18,482 nucleotides of DNA from Anaerolineales bacterium UBA6668 (GCA_002455215.1 DKKK01000004.1:1-18482); one strand, 5' to 3'; counted from the first letter of the stretch, positions 1 to 7,994 are shown. The notes: generated by a model not told the origin, from the sequence alone. Made by a program: numbers and translations.

Positions 1-82
1 CACTTATTCCTTAGGCACTACCGAATTTTATTCAACAAGGTTTTGTACCCAGGTTATGTACCCGATTTAGGAGATTTATTTT

Positions 83-1009
83 ATGAAAACGTTTATCCGT
101 TGGGCGGTTATCGGAGTGGTTACCGGTATCATCGCATTTGCTGTATTTCAGTCCCTACAAACGCAAACAGCCAGTCATGCTCAAACCATTCCCGCTGTAG
201 TGAGTGGAGACGTGCTTTCCGCACAGCCAGAACAGGTGCAATCGGTTGTCACAGAATCTGGCACTTCTGTCGAAGATTTAGTCAAAACCACACTGGAAAA
301 TCCTACAATGGACAATGGGGTTTCTTTGGCAAAAGAACTGCGCCAAAATTCCTTGAAGTTTTTGGAGCAAGCCAAAGGGCAGTGGTTATATACCCGTACC
401 ACCATCTACCAACCTTATCACGCCACCAATGACAAAAACCCTGTGCCAGCGCATTACCCGGACGGCACAGAAATACCTTATACCACCATTGTGGATGTGT
501 GGAATCGGGTGAATGCTGAAGGCATTTGTGAACTTCAGGTTATCCGAGTAACGGATGAAAAGGGCAATGAATTGGGATTGTCTGTCGGTAGTCTGGCATC
601 GAAACAGATGGTAAACCTGACTCTTGGCACTACCGATTCGTTTGGAGTCGTACCGATTGATTCTACAGCAAATGAATTTTTACAATCTGTATTTCGTTTT
701 CAAAGCGATACAAGATCAGGCTTTGATTTCGCTACCGAACAAAATACAGAGTTTATCTTCACATTCTCTATTAAACTCGAACAGCCAATGTTATTTGAAG
801 GTGTAGCCAATGCAATTCGTGGCACGATTGAATACACAGTAGATCCCGAAACTGGCTTTGTCAAACTACAACAAATAAAAGTTCTGGATTTGGAAGGCGA
901 AACTTTTTCGAGAGCATGGACAGAATTGAATGAAATTTCGATTCTAACGAATTTTTCAATCGATTCATTACCAACTTCCGCCGCTGAATTTTTGAAAGGG
1001 ATGGAGTAA
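83..1009 (+). CDS. Exported or membrane-anchored protein of unknown function
   Basis: A 308-residue protein that I do not recognise. Residues 7-24 form one hydrophobic segment after a short basic N-terminus (MKTFIRW), so it is either a signal peptide or an N-terminal membrane anchor, with the rest outside the cytoplasm. Residues 33-95 are polar and low in complexity. The remainder looks like a mixed beta domain with Trp and Tyr residues around 101-140 and a single Cys near 149. The ATG at 83 is chosen because AGGAG at 69-73 lies 9 bases upstream. The next gene follows after 6 bases, so the two are probably co-transcribed and may work together. I see no catalytic motif and infer only an extracytoplasmic location. 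Confidence 0.8.
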   Translation: MKTFIRWAVIGVVTGIIAFAVFQSLQTQTASHAQTIPAVVSGDVLSAQPEQVQSVVTESGTSVEDLVKTTLENPTMDNGVSLAKELRQNSLKFLEQAKGQWLYTRTTIYQPYHATNDKNPVPAHYPDGTEIPYTTIVDVWNRVNAEGICELQVIRVTDEKGNELGLSVGSLASKQMVNLTLGTTDSFGVVPIDSTANEFLQSVFRFQSDTRSGFDFATEQNTEFIFTFSIKLEQPMLFEGVANAIRGTIEYTVDPETGFVKLQQIKVLDLEGETFSRAWTELNEISILTNFSIDSLPTSAAEFLKGME

Positions 1010-1015
1010 ACAATC

Positions 1016-1462
1016 ATGAAAACACTCTTTAAATTGTTATTACCAGCTTTGGTATGTGTCTTATTACCCATCGGTATGGCGTTTGCTAGCTATACTACAT
1101 ACAGCTACTATTTTTCGGGAACGGGGCGAACGGTGAAATCAGTTCCTGGTATTTCGCAAGGTCCACAATCATGGACTGCCAGCCAATATCAGTATGTGGT
1201 TGGTGGGTATAATATCAACCGCCTTGGCTATACATCCTGGGGGGTTACGAAACTATGTTCAACCACTGGTCTAACTCTCCTATACAGTGGAGGCGGATAT
1301 GTTCTTTACGGTGTGAACACTTTTAACACTGCTACTGGTTTTGCTCAACAAACCTGTCCGTCTGGAACACCGAAGTACATAAATAGTGCAAATAATGATA
1401 TTTCTAGTGGTACTCAAACGAATACAAGTACATCTAAACACGAAGAATATCGGACGTATTAG
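1016..1462 (+). CDS. Small secreted protein of unknown function
   Basis: A 148-residue protein with a textbook signal peptide: MKT, a Leu-rich core at residues 5-20, and a likely cleavage site after AFA near residue 24. The mature part is about 124 residues, rich in Tyr, Ser, Thr and Gly, with two Cys residues that could form a disulfide, and a polar Ser/Thr/Asn tail. It may be a small beta-rich secreted protein. No family is recognised. It starts 6 bases after the preceding gene; GGAG at 1003-1006, inside the end of that gene, can serve as ribosome-binding site. A strong terminator follows at 1482-1524, so this gene ends the two-gene unit. A small secreted structural or binding protein is the most that can be said. 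Confidence 0.75.
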   Translation: MKTLFKLLLPALVCVLLPIGMAFASYTTYSYYFSGTGRTVKSVPGISQGPQSWTASQYQYVVGGYNINRLGYTSWGVTKLCSTTGLTLLYSGGGYVLYGVNTFNTATGFAQQTCPSGTPKYINSANNDISSGTQTNTSTSKHEEYRTY

Positions 1463-1481
1463 TGTCTTTTCATGCAGTGTT

Positions 1482-1524
1482 CACTGGGGTTGGTTGCTGA
1501 CCCCCAAGTGTTTTTTGATTTTTT
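1482..1524 (+). terminator. Rho-independent terminator of the 83-1462 operon
   Basis: CACT followed by GGGGT pairs with ACCCC and AGTG across a short loop, with a small bulge on the 3' side. TTTTTTGATTTTTT follows directly. It lies 20 bases after the stop codon of the secreted-protein gene and between convergent genes. Confidence 0.8.
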
Positions 1525-1525
1525 A

Positions 1526-1538
1526 ACCTGTGTCGAAT
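1526..1538 (+). repeat. Copy of the intergenic GTGTCGAA motif, left of rarD
   Basis: ACCTGTGTCGAAT here is repeated exactly in inverted orientation at 2482-2494, so the pair brackets rarD. Related intergenic copies are CCGTGTCGAA at 5847-5856 and CCGTGTCGAAT at 12158-12168. Function unknown. Confidence 0.5.
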
Positions 1539-1545
1539 AGAGAAG

Positions 1546-2436
1546 CTAAGTTGGAAGTGCTTGTCGGGTCTGGCTACGATTCGCCTGCCAAGTGCTGATG
1601 GTGAAAATCAGCAGTGCCACCCAAATCATGCCAAAGCCAATGGCACTGCTGGCAGAAAAGGGTTCTTTGAAGAGCAAGACGGCACTCAAAAACTGTAGGG
1701 TTGGGTTGATGTAGAGCAGGATGCCCATGGTGGTTAGGGGCAAACGGCGCATTGCCGCCGCATATAGCAAGAGCGGCACAGCCGTGACAATGCCTGCACT
1801 CATCAGCAATAGCTTGCCCCCCAAACTGGCAGAACCAAAAGCCCCCACTCCTTGCCACTCGACAAATCCCAAATACAACAACGCCGGGAAAAATTGAAAA
1901 AGCGTTTCGATGGTTAAGCCACGCAAAGAATCGAGCGGGGCGATTTTGCGCACAAAGCCATAAGTGCCAAATGACCCGGCAAGGGCAAGGGCAACCCACG
2001 GGAATTGCCCGTAGGCGATGGCGCGATAGCTGACCCCTAGCACACACAGCCCAATTGCCAGCCATTGCCAGCGCGTGAGCTTTTCGCGCAACACCACATA
2101 GCCCAAAAATACGTTGACCAGCGGGTTGATGAAATAGCCCAAGCTACTTTCCACCACATAGCCGCGATTGATTGCCACAATAAACACCAGCCAGTTGACT
2201 GAAAGTAAGAGCGCACTGACCAGATATACGCCCAATACACGCGGCGAACGCAAGGCTTGGCTAAGCCAGCCCAGTTTGGTGGTGAAGAGCTGAAGCACTA
2301 GCAAAAAAACGGCAGACCAAACCATGCGGTGCGTTAAGGTTTGCAAGGGTGGAACCGTTTTGAGTAATTTGAAATAAATGGGGAAACAGCCCCAAATGAG
2401 ATAGGAAGCTAAAGCCAGCCAATAACCTTTGCGCAT
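1546..2436 (-). CDS. rarD: RarD-type EamA-family transporter
   Basis: A 296-residue polytopic inner-membrane protein of the drug/metabolite transporter superfamily. The N-terminus, with KGYWLALASYLIWGCFPIYFK then THRMVWS, is characteristic of RarD, and the length matches that family. About ten hydrophobic segments in two EamA-like halves are visible; the second half contains the ILLYINPTLQFL and FKEPF signatures typical of EamA proteins. RarD is named from a chloramphenicol-sensitivity locus; its real substrate is uncertain. The ATG at 2436 begins the conserved N-terminus but has no Shine-Dalgarno. It lies downstream of der, with a 141-base gap that contains a large hairpin. Family assignment is firm, transported substrate unknown. 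Confidence 0.9.
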   Translation of the reverse strand: MRKGYWLALASYLIWGCFPIYFKLLKTVPPLQTLTHRMVWSAVFLLVLQLFTTKLGWLSQALRSPRVLGVYLVSALLLSVNWLVFIVAINRGYVVESSLGYFINPLVNVFLGYVVLREKLTRWQWLAIGLCVLGVSYRAIAYGQFPWVALALAGSFGTYGFVRKIAPLDSLRGLTIETLFQFFPALLYLGFVEWQGVGAFGSASLGGKLLLMSAGIVTAVPLLLYAAAMRRLPLTTMGILLYINPTLQFLSAVLLFKEPFSASSAIGFGMIWVALLIFTISTWQANRSQTRQALPT

Positions 2437-2481
2437 GAGAAAAAATGGGGATGTACCCGGCGGGGGATGGGGCTACGCCCG

Positions 2482-2494
2482 ATTCGACACAGGT
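2482..2494 (-). repeat. Inverted copy of the GTGTCGAA motif, right of rarD
   Basis: Exact inverted match (13 of 13 bases) to 1526-1538. It overlaps the left arm of the hairpin at 2487-2528, so the repeat and the hairpin may be parts of one element. Confidence 0.5.
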
Positions 2495-2528
2495 GATATT
2501 CGGCGTGTGTGCCAAATATCACCTGTGT
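2487..2528. other. Large intergenic hairpin between der and rarD
   Basis: A perfect 14-base-pair inverted repeat: ACACAGGTGATATT at 2487-2500 and its complement at 2515-2528. The loop itself contains GGC/GCC. Neither strand has a U-run directly after it, so it is not a canonical intrinsic terminator. It could be a 3'-end stabiliser for der mRNA, a processing site, or part of a small repetitive element. Confidence 0.6.
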
Positions 2529-2577
2529 GCGGGTAAAGTGCATTTGTGACGGGTATCGCCTACCGCACTTCGTTGGG

Positions 2578-3969
2578 TTAATCGTCGTTTTCGTCTTCTT
2601 TGCTCCGAAAACTCAAGCGGATGGGCGTACCCAAAAAGCCAAACGTTTCGCGTAGGCGATTTTCCAGAAAACGCGAATAGGAGAAATGCACCAATTCGCG
2701 GTCGTTGACATGGAACAAAAAGACCGGCGGTGCCACACGCACTTGGCTGGCGTAGCGGATTTTTAGGCGGCGCGAACCAGCGGCGGGCGGCGGGTGCAGT
2801 TCCATAGCTTCCCGAAGCACTTTGTTTAGGGTGGAAGTGGCTACGCGTTTAAAGCGTTCGTTATACACATCTAGGGCAGTCGCCAGCACTTGCCCGGTGC
2901 GTTGCCCGGTTTTGGCACTAATAAACAACACGGGCGCATATTTAACAAACTGGAAAGCCTGTGCCAACTTTTCTTTGTAGCTTTCCATGGTGGTGTTGTC
3001 TTTTTCAATCGCATCCCACTTATTCACCACCACCACCACACTTTTCCACTGTTCCAGAATAAAGCCCGCCACATGGGCATCTTGCGCGGTGAAAGGTTCG
3101 GTGGCATCAATCAGAAGGAGGGCTACATCACAGCGGGCAAGTGCTTCGTGGGAGCGCAAAACGCTGTATTTTTCCACACCCGGGTCAATGTGTCCGCGCC
3201 GCCGAATGCCCGCAGTGTCTATCAGGGTGATGGAAGTGCCTTCATAGGTTAGGTAAGTATCCACAGCATCCCGCGTAGTGCCGGCGATGGGCGAAACGAT
3301 AGCCCGTTCTTCGCCGAGCAAACGATTGAGCAAGCTACTTTTCCCCACATTGGGTCGTCCGACAATGGCAATTTTGACCCGTTCTTCTTCTTCGTCTGTT
3401 GGTTCAACCGTTTTGGGCAGGGCATTCACCACGGCATCCAGCAAATCGCCGGTGCCGGTGCCGTGCAGTGCTGAAACGGCAATCGGTTCGCCAATGCCTA
3501 GCTCATAAAAATCGTAGAAAGAACTGTCAATGATCGAAAGGCTATCGCCCTTGTTGACGGCTAACACAATGGGGGGCTTGCGCACGCCGCCTTCGGTGCG
3601 CTGTTTGCGGCGGAGCAGTTCGGCAACTTCGCGGTCTGCTTCGGTCAAGCCGTCTTGCAGGGAGCATAAAAACACAATCACATCGGCGGTTTCAATGGCA
3701 ATTTCGGTTTGGGCGCGAATTTCAGGGACAAAGCGTGCCGAATCAATTGCCACCGGCGCACGTTCCTGTGCCAGCTTTTCATCTTCCAAGCCACCGGTAT
3801 CCACCAAGTCAAAGGTGGTGCCATTCCACTCGCCTTCGGCGATGATGCGGTCGCGAGTCGTGCCGGGCGTTTCATCTACAACGGCAAGGCGTTCTCCTAC
3901 AATGCGGTTAAAGAGAGTCGATTTGCCAACGTTGGGTCGCCCCACCAATGCCACCAAAGATTTTCGCAT
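2578..3969 (-). CDS. der: Ribosome-assembly GTPase Der (EngA)
   Basis: A 463-residue double-GTPase required for maturation of the 50S ribosomal subunit. Two G domains are clear. The first has GRPNVGKS at 10-17, DTGG at 57-60 and NKGD at 139-142. The second has GRPNVGKS at 204-211, DTAG at 251-254 and NKWD at 316-319. The C-terminal KH-like domain ends with the family signature FLENRLRETFGF. Compared with the Bacillus protein as I remember it, domain 1 carries two insertions, one after DTGG (about residues 61-85) and one near residues 120-131. The N-terminus matches the family at the ATG at 3969, although no Shine-Dalgarno is seen. A probable promoter lies at 4043-4072. Confidence 0.97.
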   Translation of the reverse strand: MRKSLVALVGRPNVGKSTLFNRIVGERLAVVDETPGTTRDRIIAEGEWNGTTFDLVDTGGLEDEKLAQERAPVAIDSARFVPEIRAQTEIAIETADVIVFLCSLQDGLTEADREVAELLRRKQRTEGGVRKPPIVLAVNKGDSLSIIDSSFYDFYELGIGEPIAVSALHGTGTGDLLDAVVNALPKTVEPTDEEEERVKIAIVGRPNVGKSSLLNRLLGEERAIVSPIAGTTRDAVDTYLTYEGTSITLIDTAGIRRRGHIDPGVEKYSVLRSHEALARCDVALLLIDATEPFTAQDAHVAGFILEQWKSVVVVVNKWDAIEKDNTTMESYKEKLAQAFQFVKYAPVLFISAKTGQRTGQVLATALDVYNERFKRVATSTLNKVLREAMELHPPPAAGSRRLKIRYASQVRVAPPVFLFHVNDRELVHFSYSRFLENRLRETFGFLGTPIRLSFRSKEDENDD

Positions 3970-4010
3970 GAGTATTACAGTCCGATTTAGGTATAGATTA
4001 AAAGGCGCAA

Positions 4011-4037
4011 ACGCCCTGCCCGATTGGGCAGGGGCGT
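4011..4037 (-). terminator. Probable terminator after ridA
   Basis: ACGCCC and TGCCC pair with GGGCA and GGGGCGT around a 4-base loop (GATT), with one bulged base. Read on the minus strand, the stem is followed by TTTGCGCCTTTT, a T-rich but interrupted tail. It lies about 28 bases after the ridA stop codon, in front of der. Confidence 0.55.
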
Positions 4038-4042
4038 GCGAT

Positions 4043-4072
4043 ATTATATAGTGTTTGGGGAAACTTAGTCAG
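4043..4072 (-). promoter_or_regulatory. Probable der promoter
   Basis: On the minus strand a perfect TATAAT (4043-4048) is preceded, after 18 bases, by CTGACT (4067-4072). Transcription would start near 4036, about 65 bases before the der ATG. The -35 element overlaps the end of ridA. Confidence 0.4.
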
Positions 4073-4451
4073 GAATGACTGCCACACACTCAATTTCTAA
4101 CAGCGCGTTCATTGGCAATTTAGAAACTTCGACTGTACTACGGGCAGGGGCATTGGGTGAAAAATATTCGCCGTACACCGCATTCATGCGGGCAAAATTG
4201 CCAAAATCTGAAAGGAACACCGTGGTTTTGAGAACATGTGCTAAGTCGGTGCCAGCGGCGTGCAAGATAGCACGCAAATTTTGGCACACTTGGTGGGTTT
4301 GCTCTTCAATGGTTTCGGCTGTGATTTTGCCCAAAGCCGGCACAATCGGAATTTGTCCAGCAGTGAAAACCAGGTTGCCAATGCGGGTAGCTTGCGAATA
4401 TGGACCAATGGCGGCGGGGGCGTGGGGGGTGGAGATAATGGTTTTGGACAT
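4065..4451 (-). CDS. ridA: RidA family 2-iminobutanoate/2-iminopropanoate deaminase
   Basis: A 128-residue protein of the YjgF/RidA family. These trimeric enzymes hydrolyse the reactive enamine or imine products of PLP enzymes to 2-keto acids and so protect branched-chain amino-acid and PLP metabolism from 2-aminoacrylate. The active-site positions are present: Tyr18 in IGPYSQ, Arg104 in ARSTVEV, and Glu119 in LLEIEC. Length and the FTAGQIP motif fit the archetypal RidA subgroup. The ATG at 4451 gives the standard N-terminus but has no evident Shine-Dalgarno. The gene stands between the LysM gene and der, and it is followed by a probable terminator. Its place in the same neighbourhood as ilv/leu genes fits its role, though it is not in their operon. 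Confidence 0.95.
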   Translation of the reverse strand: MSKTIISTPHAPAAIGPYSQATRIGNLVFTAGQIPIVPALGKITAETIEEQTHQVCQNLRAILHAAGTDLAHVLKTTVFLSDFGNFARMNAVYGEYFSPNAPARSTVEVSKLPMNALLEIECVAVIPD

Positions 4452-4478
4452 GAGAAACTGTTGATTAGTAAAAATTGA

Positions 4479-4514
4479 GTGTAACCGCCCATCGCGTTTG
4501 TTGGGTGGCTACAC
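4479..4514. other. Imperfect hairpin upstream of ridA
   Basis: A 13-position inverted repeat (GTGTA, CC, CCCA pairing across a 10-base loop, arms 4479-4491 and 4502-4514) lies 28-63 bases upstream of the ridA start. On each strand it has one wobble and one mismatch. It may be a leader hairpin or an operator. TTGACA occurs just upstream on the minus strand, but no good -10 follows at normal spacing. Confidence 0.4.
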
Positions 4515-4563
4515 TGTCAATTATCTACTGATTTTGAAAAAATGCCAACCTGACTTTGCCACG

Positions 4564-5688
4564 TTATTGCGTGTTTTGCTGAAAACCCAACATCAAATCT
4601 TCATATAGAATCTGCGCCAAAGGCACTGGATTGGCACTGAGAATGGTCTTGGGCTTTTCCATGTCTCCAGTAATTGAGACCAAAATCAAAAAGCCTTTGG
4701 CTTGCACATACACCGTGTCTTCACGTGAAATAAAATCTACATCTATAATAGGATCAGGGGATGGTACTTCATAAATCTGATACGGCTCATAGCCCGCATC
4801 CCAGTTAATTTGCTCATAATAGATAGTGTCCTTGCGTAAAAACATCTGCCTTTCGCCAATTGGCTTGATGGGAATTTGATAAACAAAATAACTACCACCC
4901 AAACCCATTTCCGCGTACATGTTTGCATAGGTGGCATTAATGGCTTGAATTTCTTCAGGAGTACGGTTTGCATCCAATTGAAAAGCGTCTGCTCCACGCA
5001 CATCTAGTAGAAAAACTTGTAACCATTCACTTTGTAGTTCATTGAAATACGTTTGCGCATAAACAACAGGCGCACTAAAATCAAACTCGACTTGCTCAAT
5101 ATCGCTTGTAAAATATCCCATCACCTCGTAGCCAGCGGGCAACTGGGCGGGTTGTAGCCCAAAGTGGGTCAGGTTTGGGTTGGTGGCTGGGTCACCTGCT
5201 AAACCTGGCTTCTGCGGCTGTTGGGTGGCAAGTATGAGTAGGTAATAGTCTGCGGGTACGTTAGGCGATTCCAAGCCGTTTAATTCCATAATTTGCTCAA
5301 CGGTTGTGCCAAATTTTTCAGCAATTTCTTCTAGTGTTTCCCCACTTTTTACTTGATAATACACTTCAAAAGGTTCAATGCTGGTCGCATCTGTCGGTTC
5401 GGCAGTAACAGTGGAAACCGCTGTGCTAGCCATAGTGCTCCCTGCGCTGGGCACAACCAAAACCTGCCCAATGCGGATGATGTCGCTCTTGAGAGCGTTA
5501 AGCTCGATCAATTCACTCGCACTCGTATTAAATTTTTTGGCGATTTTAGTTAGGTTATCACCCGCAAGCACGGTGTAGCAATCGGTAGTGGCGGTTGGCG
5601 TACAGCCTTCGGCAAAAACAAAGGACAGCGGGATTAGAGTAAAACATAACAGAAGCAACCCTCCCACAAGTATGGAAAAACGTTTCAT
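4564..5688 (-). CDS. Exported protein with two LysM domains
   Basis: A 374-residue exported protein if started at 5688. The upstream ATG at 5694 abuts the ribosome-binding site, AGGAG (5695-5699), with no spacing, whereas the ATG at 5688 has 6 bases, so 5688 is preferred. After a signal peptide of about 25 residues come two LysM peptidoglycan- or glycan-binding modules. The first has CYTVLAGDNLTKIAKKFNT through GQVLVVP, the second VYYQVKSGETLEEIAEKFGT through YYLLIL, joined by a Thr/Ser-rich linker. The C-terminal 210 residues form a domain I do not recognise, with no catalytic motif that I can name. It probably binds the cell envelope. It has its own likely promoter at 5753-5780. Confidence 0.85.
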   Translation of the reverse strand: MKRFSILVGGLLLLCFTLIPLSFVFAEGCTPTATTDCYTVLAGDNLTKIAKKFNTSASELIELNALKSDIIRIGQVLVVPSAGSTMASTAVSTVTAEPTDATSIEPFEVYYQVKSGETLEEIAEKFGTTVEQIMELNGLESPNVPADYYLLILATQQPQKPGLAGDPATNPNLTHFGLQPAQLPAGYEVMGYFTSDIEQVEFDFSAPVVYAQTYFNELQSEWLQVFLLDVRGADAFQLDANRTPEEIQAINATYANMYAEMGLGGSYFVYQIPIKPIGERQMFLRKDTIYYEQINWDAGYEPYQIYEVPSPDPIIDVDFISREDTVYVQAKGFLILVSITGDMEKPKTILSANPVPLAQILYEDLMLGFQQNTQ

Positions 5689-5752
5689 AGTCATCTCCTA
5701 TAGAATATTGGCGTGTTTTACGTGATTTGATAAGAAAAAATCTTACACGCTA

Positions 5753-5780
5753 AGTATAACGCGAAATTGGCTAAAATCAA
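5753..5780 (-). promoter_or_regulatory. Promoter of the LysM gene
   Basis: On the minus strand TTGATT (5775-5780), a 16-base spacer and TATACT (5753-5758) resemble a sigma-70 type promoter. Transcription would start near 5746. The resulting leader of about 58 bases contains an inverted repeat (GCGTGT at 5711-5716 with ACACGC at 5745-5750). Confidence 0.55.
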
Positions 5781-5846
5781 GCCGTTGACAACATTCTTGC
5801 TTGTATTTGACCGACTTTCTCACAAGGGAAAAAGGACAGTTTCTAT

Positions 5847-5856
5847 CCGTGTCGAA
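5847..5856 (+). repeat. Intergenic copy of the GTGTCGAA motif
   Basis: CCGTGTCGAA lies in the space between the LysM gene and the dehydrogenase gene. It is shared with 12158-12168 and is similar to the two copies around rarD. Confidence 0.4.
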
Positions 5857-5911
5857 CATAACTCTCTTACTCGCCAAAACTCAGTTTGTATGTATGCCAA
5901 CACAAACTTTT

Positions 5912-6886
5912 CTATAAATCCAAAACCACTTGTATCACATCACCCGATGCTTGGTCTAAAAGGGCATAGGCGGAACTTGCTTGGGAAATTGGCAAGGTAT
6001 GGCTAATCAACTGGGCGGGTTGTTGCTTTATGATCTGTTGCCAAGCAATGTCAAAACGGCGGGCTTTGCTCCAGCGCCCGCTGAGCACGGGGGCAATGGT
6101 GCTGACTTGACTGCTAATGAGTTGGATACGGTTGCGGTGAAAATGCCCGCCCAATGCGATGGGGGCAACCTTATTGCCATACCAACTTCCCACCACCACG
6201 CGCCCACCAAATCCACAAGCGTCAATGGCATTTTCGAGCGCGGCAGGGTTGCCCGTCAATTCGAATACCAAATCATACTCACCCTTCGTAATTTGGGTTT
6301 GGGTGTTTTGTTTTGTGAAGAGACGCGCCACTTCACAGCGTTGAGCGCTACTGTCAATCCCTGCACACTCGGCTAAAGGGAATTGCCCCAACAAGCCGAG
6401 TACCAACTGTCCAACCACGCCCAGTCCTAGCACTAGCACTCGTTCACCTAACAGGGGCGCACCATCTTGCACCAGATTGACGGCAGTTTCCATATTGGGT
6501 AGAAAAACGGCATTGCGGGTGCTGATTTCGGCTGGAATTACCTGCCAATCGGTGGGAGCGCCCCAAAAGCCGGTGTGGTGGGGTTGGAAGGAGAAAACAC
6601 GCTCGCCATCTGGCAAAACCCCTACCCACGAATATCCGTATTTCAATGGATAACTCAAATCGCCTGCTAAAGCGGCAATGGAACTGTCGGCGGATAGGTT
6701 TTGTGGGGCTTGCCCACGGTAGATGAGTAGCTCGGTTCCGGCGCTAATGGCGCTACACAAGCCTTGCACCCAAACTTGCTCTGGCTGGCTGGCTTGTACA
6801 TACTCCGTTTGTAGCGCCACTTGCTTTGGGGCAGTAAACCAAACGGCTGAGCGGGAGGCAATTGCGCCTAAAGTATGGTTACCCAT
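5912..6886 (-). CDS. MDR-family (zinc-alcohol-dehydrogenase-like) oxidoreductase lacking zinc ligands
   Basis: A 324-residue protein of the medium-chain dehydrogenase/reductase superfamily. The nucleotide-binding Rossmann motif GLGVVG is at 154-159, inside VLVLGLGVVGQLVLGLL. The N-terminal GroES-like part has ISAGTE at 47-52 and KYGYSWVG at 82-89. These are the places where classical zinc dehydrogenases carry the catalytic Cys and the GHE motif, and both are replaced. The pattern resembles the divergent MDR group that includes BchC-like proteins, but no chlorophyll genes are nearby and I would not assign that function. The ATG overlaps the end of the upstream membrane-protein gene by 19 bases, so the two are likely translationally coupled. 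Substrate unknown. Confidence 0.8.
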   Translation of the reverse strand: MGNHTLGAIASRSAVWFTAPKQVALQTEYVQASQPEQVWVQGLCSAISAGTELLIYRGQAPQNLSADSSIAALAGDLSYPLKYGYSWVGVLPDGERVFSFQPHHTGFWGAPTDWQVIPAEISTRNAVFLPNMETAVNLVQDGAPLLGERVLVLGLGVVGQLVLGLLGQFPLAECAGIDSSAQRCEVARLFTKQNTQTQITKGEYDLVFELTGNPAALENAIDACGFGGRVVVGSWYGNKVAPIALGGHFHRNRIQLISSQVSTIAPVLSGRWSKARRFDIAWQQIIKQQPAQLISHTLPISQASSAYALLDQASGDVIQVVLDL

Positions 6887-7971
6887 AAAATGACGCCTGC
6901 TGTGACGAGACCCGCTACGATACAGGTATATAGTACCACTCGTTCAAATTGTACCAATTCATTATCGCGTACGTGTTCGGTCATGTACTCACTCAATCGG
7001 TGAAGCCAGTGGTTTGGCAGATAGACTGCCAAAGGCAGAATTGCACACCAGATTAAATAAAGTACACTCACGCCAATCAGTTGCAATTCTTCAGCTATGG
7101 GTAAATTGTTGGAAATAGCACCTAAAATCGAAATCATGCCAAATGAAACCAAGGTAGTCCAGATCAGCGCGAGCAAAGCCTTGACATAGCGAATGACCAA
7201 GCGCCGCAAAAGCAGGGCGTGGCGCGCCATGGAAATTTCCATCCGCGCAACTTCTTCAATGAGTGGGCGGTCTAATAAAGCGGCTAAGCCTAGTGCAGTG
7301 TTTAAATCATCTATCTCTTCTTTTTGCTGGGGTGTGATATCATCAAAAACGCCAATACTGTTTAGTTTTTCATCATGGCGTGTTTTGGGGATAATGGATT
7401 TGCCATATACTTCGCGTACTTTGGCAAAATACGCCTTGTTTTGGGCATTAATCGGGCTGGCAAACAGGCGTAAACTGGAACCATACTCGCGCCGCATAAT
7501 TTCGTCTTTGACGGCAACGGGCACTTCATCGGTGGAAAGCGCAATGGCGGCTAATGAAAAGCGCGGGTGAAACAGATTGGTGGGAAAACCGGGACGATAA
7601 ACGGTGAAATAAAAATATACCAAGTCTTTGATAAGGCTCCACAAGGCGTAGATAGGAATTGCCATGGATATCGCAAATGGCACAAGCAAGAGCAATGCCG
7701 GACCCAATAAGTTACCATGTGCAAAACCAATCAACACGTTGGCTAATTCGCGGACGGCATCCTTAAACATCACTGGGAATAAAAACAACAACCCTGCTCC
7801 ATTAAGAAAGATACCAGCAACGCGGTGCATGGTGGAAAGGCGAACTTCTGAACGCTGTAGGTAAGCACGCATTGCCGCTTTGGCTTCGGGCGTGATAGGT
7901 TCTATGGTGGGTGTTGAGTCAGTCATGTTAAAGAATTGTGAATTTTGCCGAATATTGGTTGACAGTGACAT
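6868..7971 (-). CDS. Multi-pass membrane protein of unknown function
   Basis: A 367-residue protein with about five predicted membrane segments, near residues 51-69, 87-112, 263-285, 296-317 and 345-366. They flank a soluble, charged central region (about 120-260) that probably faces the cytoplasm. I do not recognise the family and see no enzyme motif. Two starts are possible: the ATG at 7971, or an internal ATG at residue 16 (7926, MTDSTPTIEP). Neither has a good Shine-Dalgarno. The last 19 bases overlap the dehydrogenase gene, which suggests the two products are made together. The upstream spacer carries a divergent plus-strand promoter at 7995-8021. Confidence 0.75.
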   Translation of the reverse strand: MSLSTNIRQNSQFFNMTDSTPTIEPITPEAKAAMRAYLQRSEVRLSTMHRVAGIFLNGAGLLFLFPVMFKDAVRELANVLIGFAHGNLLGPALLLLVPFAISMAIPIYALWSLIKDLVYFYFTVYRPGFPTNLFHPRFSLAAIALSTDEVPVAVKDEIMRREYGSSLRLFASPINAQNKAYFAKVREVYGKSIIPKTRHDEKLNSIGVFDDITPQQKEEIDDLNTALGLAALLDRPLIEEVARMEISMARHALLLRRLVIRYVKALLALIWTTLVSFGMISILGAISNNLPIAEELQLIGVSVLYLIWCAILPLAVYLPNHWLHRLSEYMTEHVRDNELVQFERVVLYTCIVAGLVTAGVILWVTIL

Positions 7972-7994
7972 CTTTCAATGCTATAAATAATTCA

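Noticed and set aside
1526..2494. rarD as cargo of a transposon bounded by the 13-base inverted pair
   Set aside because: No transposase and no target-site duplication are visible, and similar motif copies occur singly elsewhere in the window.
5880..5909. Terminator after the dehydrogenase gene
   Set aside because: AGTTTGT/ACAAACT can pair, but on the minus strand the following bases (GAGTTTTGG) make a poor U-tail. Not strong enough to list.
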